From NCBI GenBank assembly GCA_966186435.1, contig CBIFWW010000029.1, positions 1 through 27,929 on the forward strand: DNA of 27,929 nt, given 5' to 3'. Under the pieces are notes generated by a model. That model had not been told where the DNA came from, did not search any database, and was given only the letters and a program-made list of their open reading frames with translations. The stretch comes from CBIFWW01 sp966186435. GTDB lineage: Bacteria > Pseudomonadota > Gammaproteobacteria > Enterobacterales > Enterobacteriaceae. The translations under genes and the position numbers were made by a program. This document shows, in pieces, positions 7,237 to 15,104 of the stretch (its first letter is position 1; the number at the start of each line of letters is the position of its first letter).

Positions 7237-8868
7237 ATGCGCGCACTTATATTGTCTCTGCTGCTAACCGGTAGCCTGAGCGCGGCAGCGTTCGCCGCTG
7301 CCCCGCCAAAACCCAGTGATATACGCCAGAGTGGCTTTGTTTATTGTGTCAGCGGCCAGATCAACAGTTTTAACCTGCAGATGGCCAGCGGTGGGATTGT
7401 GGTAGACACCCTTGCCGCCCAGCTGTATGACCGTTTGCTGGATGTGGATCCCTACACTTATCGCCTGATGCCAGAACTGGCAGAAAGCTGGGAAGTGTTG
7501 GATAACGGGGCCACTTACCGTTTCCACCTGCGGACAGGGGTGCAATTCCAGGAAACCCCCTGGTTCAGCCCTACCCGGGATCTGAATGCCGATGACGTGG
7601 TGTTTAGCTTCCAGCGCATCTTCGATCGCCACAACCCGTGGCATGACGTGAATGGCGGCAATTACCCTTACTTCGACAGCCTCCAGTTTGCCGATTCTGT
7701 CTCCAGTGTGCGCAAACTGGACGATCGCACCGTGGAATTTAAACTGAAAAACCCGGATGCCTCCTTTTTATGGCATCTGGCGACGCACTACGCTTCTGTG
7801 ATGTCGATGGAATATGCCAATCAGTTAACTCATAAGGGCCAGCAGGAACAATTAGATCGCCTGCCAGTGGGCACCGGGCCGTTCCAGTTGAGTGAATACC
7901 GCACCGGGCAATATATCCGCCTGGCGCGCCATGAACATTACTGGCGCGGTGTCCCACGGATGCCGCAGGTGGTGATTGACCTCGGCTCCGGTGGCACCGG
8001 CCGGCTTTCCAAACTGCTGACCGGCGAGTGTGACGTGCTGGCCTGGCCCGCCGCCAGCCAGTTAACCTTCCTGCGTGATGACCCACGGCTGCGCCTGTCC
8101 CTGCGCCCGGGGATGAACATTGCCTATCTGGCGTTTAACACCAATAAGCCACCATTGAACAACCCGGAAGTGCGTCATGCCCTGGCGTTAGCGATTAACA
8201 ACCAGCGCCTGATGCAATCGATCTATTACGGCACCGCAGAAACCGCCGCTTCTATTCTGCCCCGTGCCTCCTGGGCCTATTCTGATGAAGCCCAAATCAC
8301 CCGTTTTGACCCGGCGGAATCCCGGGCGCGATTAAAAGCCTTAGGTGTAGAGAACCTGACCTTGCATCTATGGGTGCCGACGGCCTCCCAACCCTGGAAT
8401 CCTAGTCCGTTAAAAACCGCTGAATTAATCCAGGCAGATATGGCGCAGGTGGGTGTTAACGTGGTGATTGTGCCGGTTGAAGGCCGCTTCCAGGAAGCCC
8501 GCCTAATGGAAGGTAACCATGATTTGACGTTATCCGGGTGGGCCACGGACAGTAACGACCCCGACAGTTTCTTCCGGCCAATTTTAAGCTGCGCGGCCAT
8601 CGGCTCCCAGACCAACTACGCGCACTGGTGTGATGATAAATTTGACGGGGTGCTGCAAAAAGCCCTGCGTTCCCAGCAGCTTTCGGCACGGATCGATGCC
8701 TATGATCAGGCTCAAGTAATCCTGGCTAAAGAGCTACCGGTGCTGCCGCTGGCCTCTTCATTACGCCTGTTAGCCTATCGCTACGATATTAAAGGCCTGG
8801 TGCTCAGTCCCTTTGGTAACGCATCTTTCGCCGGGGTTTCCCGCGAAGCTGAGGTGGAAAAACCATGA
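7237..8868 (+). CDS. sapA: SapA, periplasmic peptide-binding protein of the Sap transporter
   Basis: A 543-residue family 5 solute-binding protein (OppA/DppA-like). It starts with a signal peptide (MRALILSLLLTGSLSAAAFA, cleavage about residue 20-22) followed by the SapA signature GFVYCVSGQINSFN. Other conserved segments are LYDRLLDVDPYTYRLMPELA, NADDVVFSFQRIFDR and LTLSGWATDSNDPDSFF. In related bacteria the Sap system binds antimicrobial peptides and contributes to peptide resistance; the E. coli SapBCDF proteins have been linked to putrescine export. The in-frame TTG at 7213 is rejected because the likely transcription start falls on it. The 3' end overlaps sapB by four bases. Confidence 0.95.
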   Translation: MRALILSLLLTGSLSAAAFAAAPPKPSDIRQSGFVYCVSGQINSFNLQMASGGIVVDTLAAQLYDRLLDVDPYTYRLMPELAESWEVLDNGATYRFHLRTGVQFQETPWFSPTRDLNADDVVFSFQRIFDRHNPWHDVNGGNYPYFDSLQFADSVSSVRKLDDRTVEFKLKNPDASFLWHLATHYASVMSMEYANQLTHKGQQEQLDRLPVGTGPFQLSEYRTGQYIRLARHEHYWRGVPRMPQVVIDLGSGGTGRLSKLLTGECDVLAWPAASQLTFLRDDPRLRLSLRPGMNIAYLAFNTNKPPLNNPEVRHALALAINNQRLMQSIYYGTAETAASILPRASWAYSDEAQITRFDPAESRARLKALGVENLTLHLWVPTASQPWNPSPLKTAELIQADMAQVGVNVVIVPVEGRFQEARLMEGNHDLTLSGWATDSNDPDSFFRPILSCAAIGSQTNYAHWCDDKFDGVLQKALRSQQLSARIDAYDQAQVILAKELPVLPLASSLRLLAYRYDIKGLVLSPFGNASFAGVSREAEVEKP

Positions 8869-9830
8869 TAATTTTTACCCTGCGCCGCCTGTTATTACTG
8901 CTGATCACGCTGGTATTCCTGACGCTGGTTGGCTTTAGCTTGAGCTACCTCACCCCCCATGCCCCATTGCAAGGGGCATCTCTGTGGAACGCCCTGACCT
9001 TCTGGGTGGAAGGAGTGATGCATTGGGACTTTGGCGTATCGAGCATTAACGGGGAACAGATCAGCCAACAGTTGAAAGTGGTGTTCCCTGCTACCATGGA
9101 GCTGTGCCTGCTGGCCTTTAGCCTAGCCCTACTAATCGGCATTCCGTTGGGGATGATGGCCGGTATCCTGCAAAACAAATGGCAGGACAAATTGATTAAT
9201 GCCCTAGCGCTGGTGGGGTTCTCGATCCCGGTGTTCTGGCTGGCGCTGCTGTTCACCCTATTCTTCTCTCTGACCCTGGGTTGGCTGCCGGTATCCGGCC
9301 GCTTTGATCTTTTGTACGAAGTGAAGCCGGTCACCGGTTTTGCCCTGATAGATGCCTGGCTTTCTGATTCGCCATGGCGCGATGAGATGATCATGAGCGC
9401 CCTGCACCATATGGTGCTGCCAGTATTAACCCTGGCGGTGGCCCCCACCACCGAAGTGGTACGTCTGATGCGCATCAGCACCATGGAGGTGTTTGACCAG
9501 AATTACGTGAAAGCGGCCGCCACCCGTGGCCTATCACGGCGCACCATCCTGCGCCGCCACATGTTGCATAATGCTCTGCCTCCGGTGATCCCGAAGCTGG
9601 GCTTGCAGTTCTCCACCATGCTAACCCTGGCGATGATCACCGAGATGGTGTTTAGCTGGCCGGGGCTGGGCCGCTGGCTGATCAATGCCATCCGCCAGCA
9701 AGACTACGCGGCAATTTCTGCCGGGGTGATGGTGATTGGCTCCCTGGTGATCACCATCAACGTGATTTCCGATATTTTGGGCGCCCTGGCTAACCCATTG
9801 AAACATAAGGAATGGTATGCCCTACGATAA
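8865..9830 (+). CDS. sapB: SapB, inner-membrane permease
   Basis: A 321-residue DppB/OppB-type permease, the same length as E. coli SapB. It has an N-terminal helix (LRRLLLLLITLVFLTLVGFSL), a periplasmic loop, and about five further hydrophobic helices. The cytoplasmic EAA loop (residues 213-235, NYVKAAATRGLSRRTILRRH) couples it to the ATPases. Start and sapA stop overlap (ATGA); the end overlaps sapC by 14 bases. It pairs with SapC to form the channel. Confidence 0.95.
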   Translation: MIIFTLRRLLLLLITLVFLTLVGFSLSYLTPHAPLQGASLWNALTFWVEGVMHWDFGVSSINGEQISQQLKVVFPATMELCLLAFSLALLIGIPLGMMAGILQNKWQDKLINALALVGFSIPVFWLALLFTLFFSLTLGWLPVSGRFDLLYEVKPVTGFALIDAWLSDSPWRDEMIMSALHHMVLPVLTLAVAPTTEVVRLMRISTMEVFDQNYVKAAATRGLSRRTILRRHMLHNALPPVIPKLGLQFSTMLTLAMITEMVFSWPGLGRWLINAIRQQDYAAISAGVMVIGSLVITINVISDILGALANPLKHKEWYALR

Positions 9831-10707
9831 TGTCTACAGCGAAAAACGCCCGCCGGGGCCGCTGAAGACAACCTGGCGCAAATTCTACGGTGACGTGACA
9901 GCCATGATTGGCCTGTACGGCTGTGGGGCGCTGGTGCTGTTATGCGTGTTTGGCGGGGTATTTTCCCCCTACGGTATCGATCAACAGTTTTTAGGCTACC
10001 AGCTGCTGCCACCGTCTTGGTCACGCTATGGGGAAGTCTCCTTCTTCCTTGGTACCGACGATCTCGGGCGCGATGTGCTAAGCCGCTTGCTGAGCGGGGC
10101 GGCACCTACCGTGGGCGGGGCCTTTGTGGTGACGCTGGCTGCCACCCTGTGTGGGCTGGTGCTGGGGGTGATTGCCGGCTCTACCCACGGGCTGCGTTCT
10201 GCCATCATGAACCACATTCTGGATACCCTGCTGTCCATCCCTTCGCTGTTGCTGGCGATCATTGTGGTGGCCTTTGCTGGCCCAAGCTTGAGCCATGCCA
10301 TGTTTGCCGTCTGGCTGGCACTGCTGCCGCGTATAGTGCGATCGGTCTACAGCCTGGTGCATGATGAACTGGAAAAAGAGTATGTGATCGCCGCCCGCCT
10401 GGATGGGGCTTCCACCCTCAATATCCTTTGGTTTGCCGTGCTACCCAATACCGCTTCCGGGCTGGTGTCTGAAATCACCCGTGCGCTGTCGATGGCGATT
10501 CTGGATATTGCAGCTTTGGGGTTCCTTGACCTCGGCGCCCAGCTGCCCTCCCCGGAATGGGGCGCCATGCTAGGGGATGCTCTGGAACTGATCTATGTGG
10601 CCCCTTGGACGGTAATGCTGCCTGGTGCCGCCATTATGATGAGCGTGCTGTTCGTTAACCTGCTGGGCGACGGGATCCGCCGCGCCATCATTGCGGGGGT
10701 GCAATAA
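9817..10707 (+). CDS. sapC: SapC, inner-membrane permease
   Basis: A 296-residue DppC/OppC-type permease matching E. coli SapC in length. It has one N-terminal helix (MIGLYGCGALVLLCVFGGVF), a periplasmic segment with the family motif FLGTDDLGRDVLSRLLSGA, and a five-helix core. The EAA loop reads EKEYVIAARLDGASTLNILW. The ATG at 9817 has AAGGA upstream, inside sapB; an out-of-frame ATG at 9812 is ignored. Its stop shares one base with the sapD start. Confidence 0.95.
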   Translation: MPYDNVYSEKRPPGPLKTTWRKFYGDVTAMIGLYGCGALVLLCVFGGVFSPYGIDQQFLGYQLLPPSWSRYGEVSFFLGTDDLGRDVLSRLLSGAAPTVGGAFVVTLAATLCGLVLGVIAGSTHGLRSAIMNHILDTLLSIPSLLLAIIVVAFAGPSLSHAMFAVWLALLPRIVRSVYSLVHDELEKEYVIAARLDGASTLNILWFAVLPNTASGLVSEITRALSMAILDIAALGFLDLGAQLPSPEWGAMLGDALELIYVAPWTVMLPGAAIMMSVLFVNLLGDGIRRAIIAGVQ

Positions 10708-11699
10708 TGCCATTACTGGATATTCGTAACCTGACCATCGAGTTCAAAACCGGTGAAGGCTGGGTCAAAGCCGTGGATCGCGTCAGCCTGACGCTTAACG
10801 AAGGCGAGATCCGTGGTCTGGTGGGTGAATCTGGCTCCGGCAAAAGCCTGATCGCCAAGGCCATCTGTGGGGTAAATAAAGACAACTGGCGGGTCACCGC
10901 TGACCGGATGCGCTTCGACGATATCGATCTGTTACGCCTCAACCCACGGGAGCGCCGTAAGCTGGTGGGCCATAACATGTCGATGATTTTCCAGGAACCC
11001 CAATCTTGCCTGGACCCTTCGATGAAAATTGGCCGCCAATTGATGCAGAACATCCCCGGTTGGACATACAAGGGGCGCTGGTGGAAACGGTTCGGTTGGC
11101 GTAAGCGCAGGGCCATTGAACTGCTGCACCGTGTCGGCATTAAAGACCATAAAGACGCCATGCGCAGTTTCCCTTACGCGCTGACAGATGGCGAATGCCA
11201 AAAAGTGATGATCGCCATCGCTCTGGCTAACCAGCCCCGTCTGCTAATTGCCGATGAGCCAACCAATGCCATGGAACCAACCACTCAGGCCCAAATTTTC
11301 CGCCTGCTGACCCGGTTGAACCAAAATAACAACACCACCATTTTATTAATCAGCCATGATTTGCAGATGTTGAACCAATGGGCTGACCGCATCAACGTGA
11401 TGTACTGCGGCCAGACGGTGGAATCGGGGCCTAGTGCCGATCTGATCACCGGGCCGCACCATCCTTATACCCAAGCATTAATTCGCGCTATCCCGGATTT
11501 TGGTAGCCCGATGCCCTATAAAAGCCGTCTTAATACTTTACCGGGAGCTATCCCTTTGTTGGAACAATTGCCCATCGGCTGCCGCCTGGGGCCGCGCTGC
11601 CCTTATGCGCAGCGTGAATGCATTGAAGCCCCGCGGTTGACGGGGGCCAAAAACCATCTGTATGCCTGCCACTTCCCACTAAACATGGAGAGAGAGTGA
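10707..11699 (+). CDS. sapD: SapD, ABC transporter ATPase
   Basis: A 330-residue ATPase of the OppD/DppD type. Walker A GESGSGKS is at residues 40-47, Walker B LLIADEP at 179-185, the H-loop reads LLISHD, and the ABC signature is the degenerate LTDGECQ at 159-165 instead of LSGGQ. The C-terminal oligopeptide-transporter extension carries four cysteines spaced C-x5-C-x6-C-x15-C, as in OppD/DppD, where they may bind an iron-sulfur cluster. In E. coli, SapD also supports potassium uptake by the Trk systems. The start is coupled to sapC (TAATG). Confidence 0.95.
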   Translation: MPLLDIRNLTIEFKTGEGWVKAVDRVSLTLNEGEIRGLVGESGSGKSLIAKAICGVNKDNWRVTADRMRFDDIDLLRLNPRERRKLVGHNMSMIFQEPQSCLDPSMKIGRQLMQNIPGWTYKGRWWKRFGWRKRRAIELLHRVGIKDHKDAMRSFPYALTDGECQKVMIAIALANQPRLLIADEPTNAMEPTTQAQIFRLLTRLNQNNNTTILLISHDLQMLNQWADRINVMYCGQTVESGPSADLITGPHHPYTQALIRAIPDFGSPMPYKSRLNTLPGAIPLLEQLPIGCRLGPRCPYAQRECIEAPRLTGAKNHLYACHFPLNMERE

Positions 11700-11700
11700 G

Positions 11701-12507
11701 ATGGTTGAAACCTTGTTAGAAGTGCGCAACTTGAGCAAAACCTTCCGTTACCGCACCGGCTGGTTCCATCGCCAGACGGTTGAAGCGGTGAAGCCGCTAA
11801 GCTTCACTCTACGGGAAGGCCAAACCTTGGCGATTATTGGTGAGAACGGCTCCGGTAAATCTACATTGGCGAAGATGCTGGCGGGGATGGTAGAACCCAC
11901 CAGCGGTGAGCTGGTGATCAACGATCACCCCCTGCACTTTGGCGATTTTGGCTACCGCAGCGGCGTGATCCGCATGATATTCCAGGATCCGAGTACCTCG
12001 TTAAATCCGCGCCAGCGTATCTCACAGATCCTGGATTTCCCACTGCGCTTGAATACCGATCTGGAGCCAGAGCAGCGTAAAGTGCAAATCCTGGAAACTT
12101 TGCGTATGGTGGGCCTCCTGCCAGATCACGCCAGCTACTATCCCCATATGTTGGCTCCTGGACAGAAACAGCGTCTGGGGCTGGCGCGCGCGTTTATCCT
12201 GCGTCCGAAGGTGATTATTGCCGATGAGGCCTTGGCGTCTTTGGATATGTCGATGCGTTCCCAGTTGGTGAACCTGATGCTGGAACTCCAGGAAAAACAC
12301 AGGATTTCGTATATCTACGTGACCCAGCATATTGGCATGATGAAGCACATCAGCGATCAAGTACTGGTGATGCACCAAGGTGACGTGGTGGAACGCGGCA
12401 GCACTGCCGATGTCCTGGCTTCGCCACTGCACGACCTGACCAAGCGTTTGATTACCAGCCACTTCGGTGAAGCATTAACCGCCGATGCCTGGCGCAAAGA
12501 CCGCTAA
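11701..12507 (+). CDS. sapF: SapF, ABC transporter ATPase
   Basis: A 268-residue ATPase of the OppF/DppF type and partner of SapD. Walker A GENGSGKS is at residues 47-54, the signature is LAPGQKQR (from about 151), Walker B reads KVIIADEA, and the H-loop position reads YVTQH. The signature departs from LSGGQ, as in other SapF proteins. It lacks the cysteine-rich tail of SapD. It begins one base after the sapD stop, with a purine-rich GGAGAGAGAG ribosome binding site, and ends the sap operon. Confidence 0.95.
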   Translation: MVETLLEVRNLSKTFRYRTGWFHRQTVEAVKPLSFTLREGQTLAIIGENGSGKSTLAKMLAGMVEPTSGELVINDHPLHFGDFGYRSGVIRMIFQDPSTSLNPRQRISQILDFPLRLNTDLEPEQRKVQILETLRMVGLLPDHASYYPHMLAPGQKQRLGLARAFILRPKVIIADEALASLDMSMRSQLVNLMLELQEKHRISYIYVTQHIGMMKHISDQVLVMHQGDVVERGSTADVLASPLHDLTKRLITSHFGEALTADAWRKDR

Positions 12508-12665
12508 GCCCGGCATACCCCTGCATCCCCGTCGGTGAATGCCCCCGTGAGCCGTCATGGGGGTGGGGATATGCCTGTTATTTCTTCCTCTGGAAGAGGC
12601 CCTGGATTCCAACACACAAAAGTGGCCTGCACCTGATAATTTAAACGATAATAGCTTACCGGTGG
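12508..12665 (+). other. Structured 3' region of the sap operon, no gene
   Basis: No credible coding region was found. It holds nested inverted repeats: a nine-base stem CCCCCGTGA/TCATGGGGG with a GCCG loop (12542-12563), enclosed by GGCATA (12512-12517) and TATGCC (12570-12575), and a second small stem CTTCC-TCT-GGAAG (12584-12596). The canonical terminator follows only at 12666. The layout resembles a folded 3' untranslated region, and a processed small RNA is possible; neither can be shown from sequence alone. Confidence 0.45.
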
Positions 12666-12687
12666 CCCGGCTCTGCCGGGTTTTCTT
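12666..12687 (+). terminator. Terminator of the sap operon
   Basis: CCCGGC, TCT loop, GCCGGG, then TTTTCTT. This is a compact rho-independent terminator 160 bases after sapF. It also isolates the fabI promoter. Confidence 0.8.
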
Positions 12688-12814
12688 CCAACGGCTTTTA
12701 TACTCATCACCCATTTATCCCAACGCCCTGTGACTTGGCTGGCGAATTTAGCGCCATAATGCTGCTCGGATGACGCTTTCTGGTCTGAGCACCCTAAAAT
12801 AAAGTGACATCAAC

Positions 12815-12834
12815 CCCGCCGGGCGGGATATAAT
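12815..12834 (+). promoter_or_regulatory. fabI promoter -10 with a spacer inverted repeat
   Basis: A perfect TATAAT lies at 12829-12834, about 90 bases before fabI. The -35 is unclear: GTGACA at 12804-12809 is the best match but would need a 19-base spacer. The spacer contains the inverted repeat CCCGCC-G-GGCGGG (12815-12827) right against the -10, where a regulator could block polymerase. The regulator is unknown. The rest of 12688-12923 holds no gene. Confidence 0.6.
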
Positions 12835-12923
12835 CTTGCGTTGTTTTGAATGACTTTAACTTACGCTTTGTCATCGCCTCAAAACAGGCGTCAAGTAAGT
12901 AACTACTAATAAGGATAAATGCT

Positions 12924-13712
12924 ATGGGTTTTCTTACCGGTAAACGCATTCTGGTGACTGGCGTGGCCAGCAACCGTTCCATCGCTTTCGGTATCGCGCA
13001 GTCAATGCAGCGTGAAGGTGCTGAGCTGGCTTTCACCTATCAGACTGAAAAACTGAAAGGCCGCGTGGAGGAGTTTGCTGCTCAACTAGGCTCCAAAATC
13101 GTACTGGAGTGCGACGTTGCTGAAGACGCCAGCATTGAAACCATGTTTGCTGAACTGGCTAAAACCTGGCCTAAATTCGACGGTTTTGTTCACTCCATCG
13201 GCTTCGCCCCTGGCGACCAGCTGGATGGTGACTATGTGAATGCCGTGACCCGCGAAGGCTTCAAAATTGCCCATGACATCAGCTCTTACAGCTTTGTGGC
13301 AATGGCGAAAGTTGCGCGCCCAATGCTGAACCCTAACTCTGCCCTGCTAACCTTGTCCTACCTGGGTGCAGAGCGCGCTATCCCTAACTACAACGTAATG
13401 GGCCTGGCGAAAGCGTCTCTGGAAGCCAACGTGCGTTACATGGCGAACGCCATGGGTCCTGAAGGTGTGCGTGTTAACGCCATCTCCGCTGGCCCAATCC
13501 GTACCCTGGCTGCTTCCGGCATTAAAGACTTCCGTAAAATGCTGGCGCATACTGAGGCAGTAACGCCGATCCGCCGCACTGTCACCATCGAAGATGTGGG
13601 TAACAGCGCCGCGTTCCTGTGTTCTGACCTGTCTTCCGGTATCTCTGGTGAAGTGGTTCACGTTGACGGCGGCTTCAGCATTGCCGCAATGAATGAGCTG
13701 GAACTGAAATAA
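12924..13712 (+). CDS. fabI: Enoyl-ACP reductase FabI (NADH-dependent)
   Basis: FabI reduces trans-2-enoyl-ACP in the last step of each fatty acid elongation cycle in the cytoplasm. The 262-residue short-chain dehydrogenase-fold protein has the E. coli length and all key residues by direct count: Tyr146, Tyr156 and Lys163 (the Tyr-x6-Lys pair), plus Gly93, Met159 and Phe203, positions where substitutions give triclosan resistance. All are wild type here, so the enzyme looks triclosan-sensitive. The nucleotide-binding segment reads GKRILVTGVAS. An AAGGA ribosome binding site precedes the ATG. The gene is flanked by terminators on both sides and appears to be transcribed alone. Confidence 0.98.
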   Translation: MGFLTGKRILVTGVASNRSIAFGIAQSMQREGAELAFTYQTEKLKGRVEEFAAQLGSKIVLECDVAEDASIETMFAELAKTWPKFDGFVHSIGFAPGDQLDGDYVNAVTREGFKIAHDISSYSFVAMAKVARPMLNPNSALLTLSYLGAERAIPNYNVMGLAKASLEANVRYMANAMGPEGVRVNAISAGPIRTLAASGIKDFRKMLAHTEAVTPIRRTVTIEDVGNSAAFLCSDLSSGISGEVVHVDGGFSIAAMNELELK

Positions 13713-13722
13713 GTTATTCCCG

Positions 13723-13748
13723 GCAGGGGGTGCCTTCCCCCTGCTTTA
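13723..13748 (+). terminator. fabI terminator
   Basis: GCAGGGGG, TGCCTT loop, CCCCCTGC, then TTTATA, beginning 10 bases after the fabI stop. The stem is strong and the T run short. Confidence 0.8.
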
Positions 13749-13869
13749 TACCTTTCTGCTATTTGTTATCACCCCCGATTCTTTCCCTTCATTAGACGCT
13801 TACGCCAGGATTATCCTGCCTTGTACCCGAAGCTTAACTTCTGGGTTTAACACGCTTTCAGGAAATCAC

Positions 13870-15057
13870 ATGGAACAACGCCCTCTTACTGGCAAGAGCC
13901 ACTGGTATCATGAAACCCAATCCAGCCGTTGCGCTAGCGCCGCGCAATCCCTGGTGCCAAAGGCCGCTCAGGTAGCAAACCGATTTATTCTCGACACCCC
14001 GCTGCCCGCAGAATTCCAGCCTGGCTGGCTTGCCTATGGTGAAGCCATCGCCCATTATCTGCTGGCCGACAATATCAAGGTGTCGCGCCTGCATACCTTG
14101 AGCAGCTACGACCGTATCAGTACTGCGTTAACCGTCGCCCAGGTCTATCAAGTACAGCGCGTGTGCGATCACTACGCCGCCCGGCTGGCCCCGCTCCCCG
14201 GGCCGGATTCTTCCCGGGCCAGCAATATCCGCCTGACCCAAATCACCCAGTACGCCCGAATGCTAGCCAGCCAACCGGGAAATTTGCCCGAGGATGGGTT
14301 AGCTGGGCTGGTGGAGGTAGGGCTGACACAGCCTGATATCATCAGCTTTATTCAGATCATTGGGTTTGTCGGCTTCCAGGCACGGATTGTGGCATTACTA
14401 CGGGCTATCAACGGTGAAAACCCGCGCTGGCTGCCAGGTTTGCAGGGCCAGAGTGATGCTCCGCCTGCCAGCGTTGAAGCCAGCGGCCTTTGGGTCACCC
14501 GCTGGCAACCTGCCGAACCAGGCCACCGCACTCCGGCCCCGCACCGGGCGGTTGACTGCACCCAGGCTTTATCAGGCCTGGCATTGATCGCCCCGCTGCT
14601 GGCGGAGGACGCTGAAAGCCTGGCGTTGCTGGCGCACCATCATCACACACTGGCCGCCAACGTTCCTGCTGAATACCAGGCGCTATTGGGGCTGCTTTCT
14701 GCCCGCATCAATGGCAGCCCTTGGTGTTTCCACACTCTGGGGGCCGCGAGTCATCCCGGGCTGCCGGGCGTGGTGGATAGCTTATACAATGGTGACCGGG
14801 CCTTTACTGCCTGGTTACAGGGCCACCCCCGCTGGCAAGCCTTAAGCCAAGCTGCCGGTCAATTGATTCGTCATCCCGGGCAATTTCAGGCCGCCATCTT
14901 CAGCACGTGTTGCCATGATAACGGGGCAATACAGCCGGTGTTTAATCAGCTGGCCTGGGTGGCGTTTTGTGGGTGGCTGAATCGGCTGAACATCGCCTTG
15001 ATCGGTCGCAAACAAGACCACCAAGGGACTAAAGAAACCTTGCCGGGAATAGCGTAA
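13870..15057 (+). CDS. yciW: YciW, putative peroxidase-like protein with two AhpD/CMD-type halves
   Basis: A 395-residue protein recognised as YciW from its position (fabI-yciW-rnb as in E. coli) and its content. The first half has an AhpD-like helical unit: LSSYDRISTALTVAQVYQVQ, CDHYAARL, then LPEDGLAGLVEVGLTQPDIISF. The second half repeats the pattern with YQALLGLLSARINGSPWCFHT. A classical CxxC pair is not visible; cysteines occur singly or as CC (STCCHD), so peroxidase activity is uncertain. In E. coli, yciW is under CysB control and has been tied to cysteine and methionine metabolism. The start has AGGAAA five bases upstream. It is followed 47 bases later by rnb without a clear terminator. 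Confidence 0.85.
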   Translation: MEQRPLTGKSHWYHETQSSRCASAAQSLVPKAAQVANRFILDTPLPAEFQPGWLAYGEAIAHYLLADNIKVSRLHTLSSYDRISTALTVAQVYQVQRVCDHYAARLAPLPGPDSSRASNIRLTQITQYARMLASQPGNLPEDGLAGLVEVGLTQPDIISFIQIIGFVGFQARIVALLRAINGENPRWLPGLQGQSDAPPASVEASGLWVTRWQPAEPGHRTPAPHRAVDCTQALSGLALIAPLLAEDAESLALLAHHHHTLAANVPAEYQALLGLLSARINGSPWCFHTLGAASHPGLPGVVDSLYNGDRAFTAWLQGHPRWQALSQAAGQLIRHPGQFQAAIFSTCCHDNGAIQPVFNQLAWVAFCGWLNRLNIALIGRKQDHQGTKETLPGIA

Positions 15058-15104
15058 TCGCGTAAAACTGTCAGCCGCTCTTTTGGCTACCAAAATGAAA
15101 ATAT

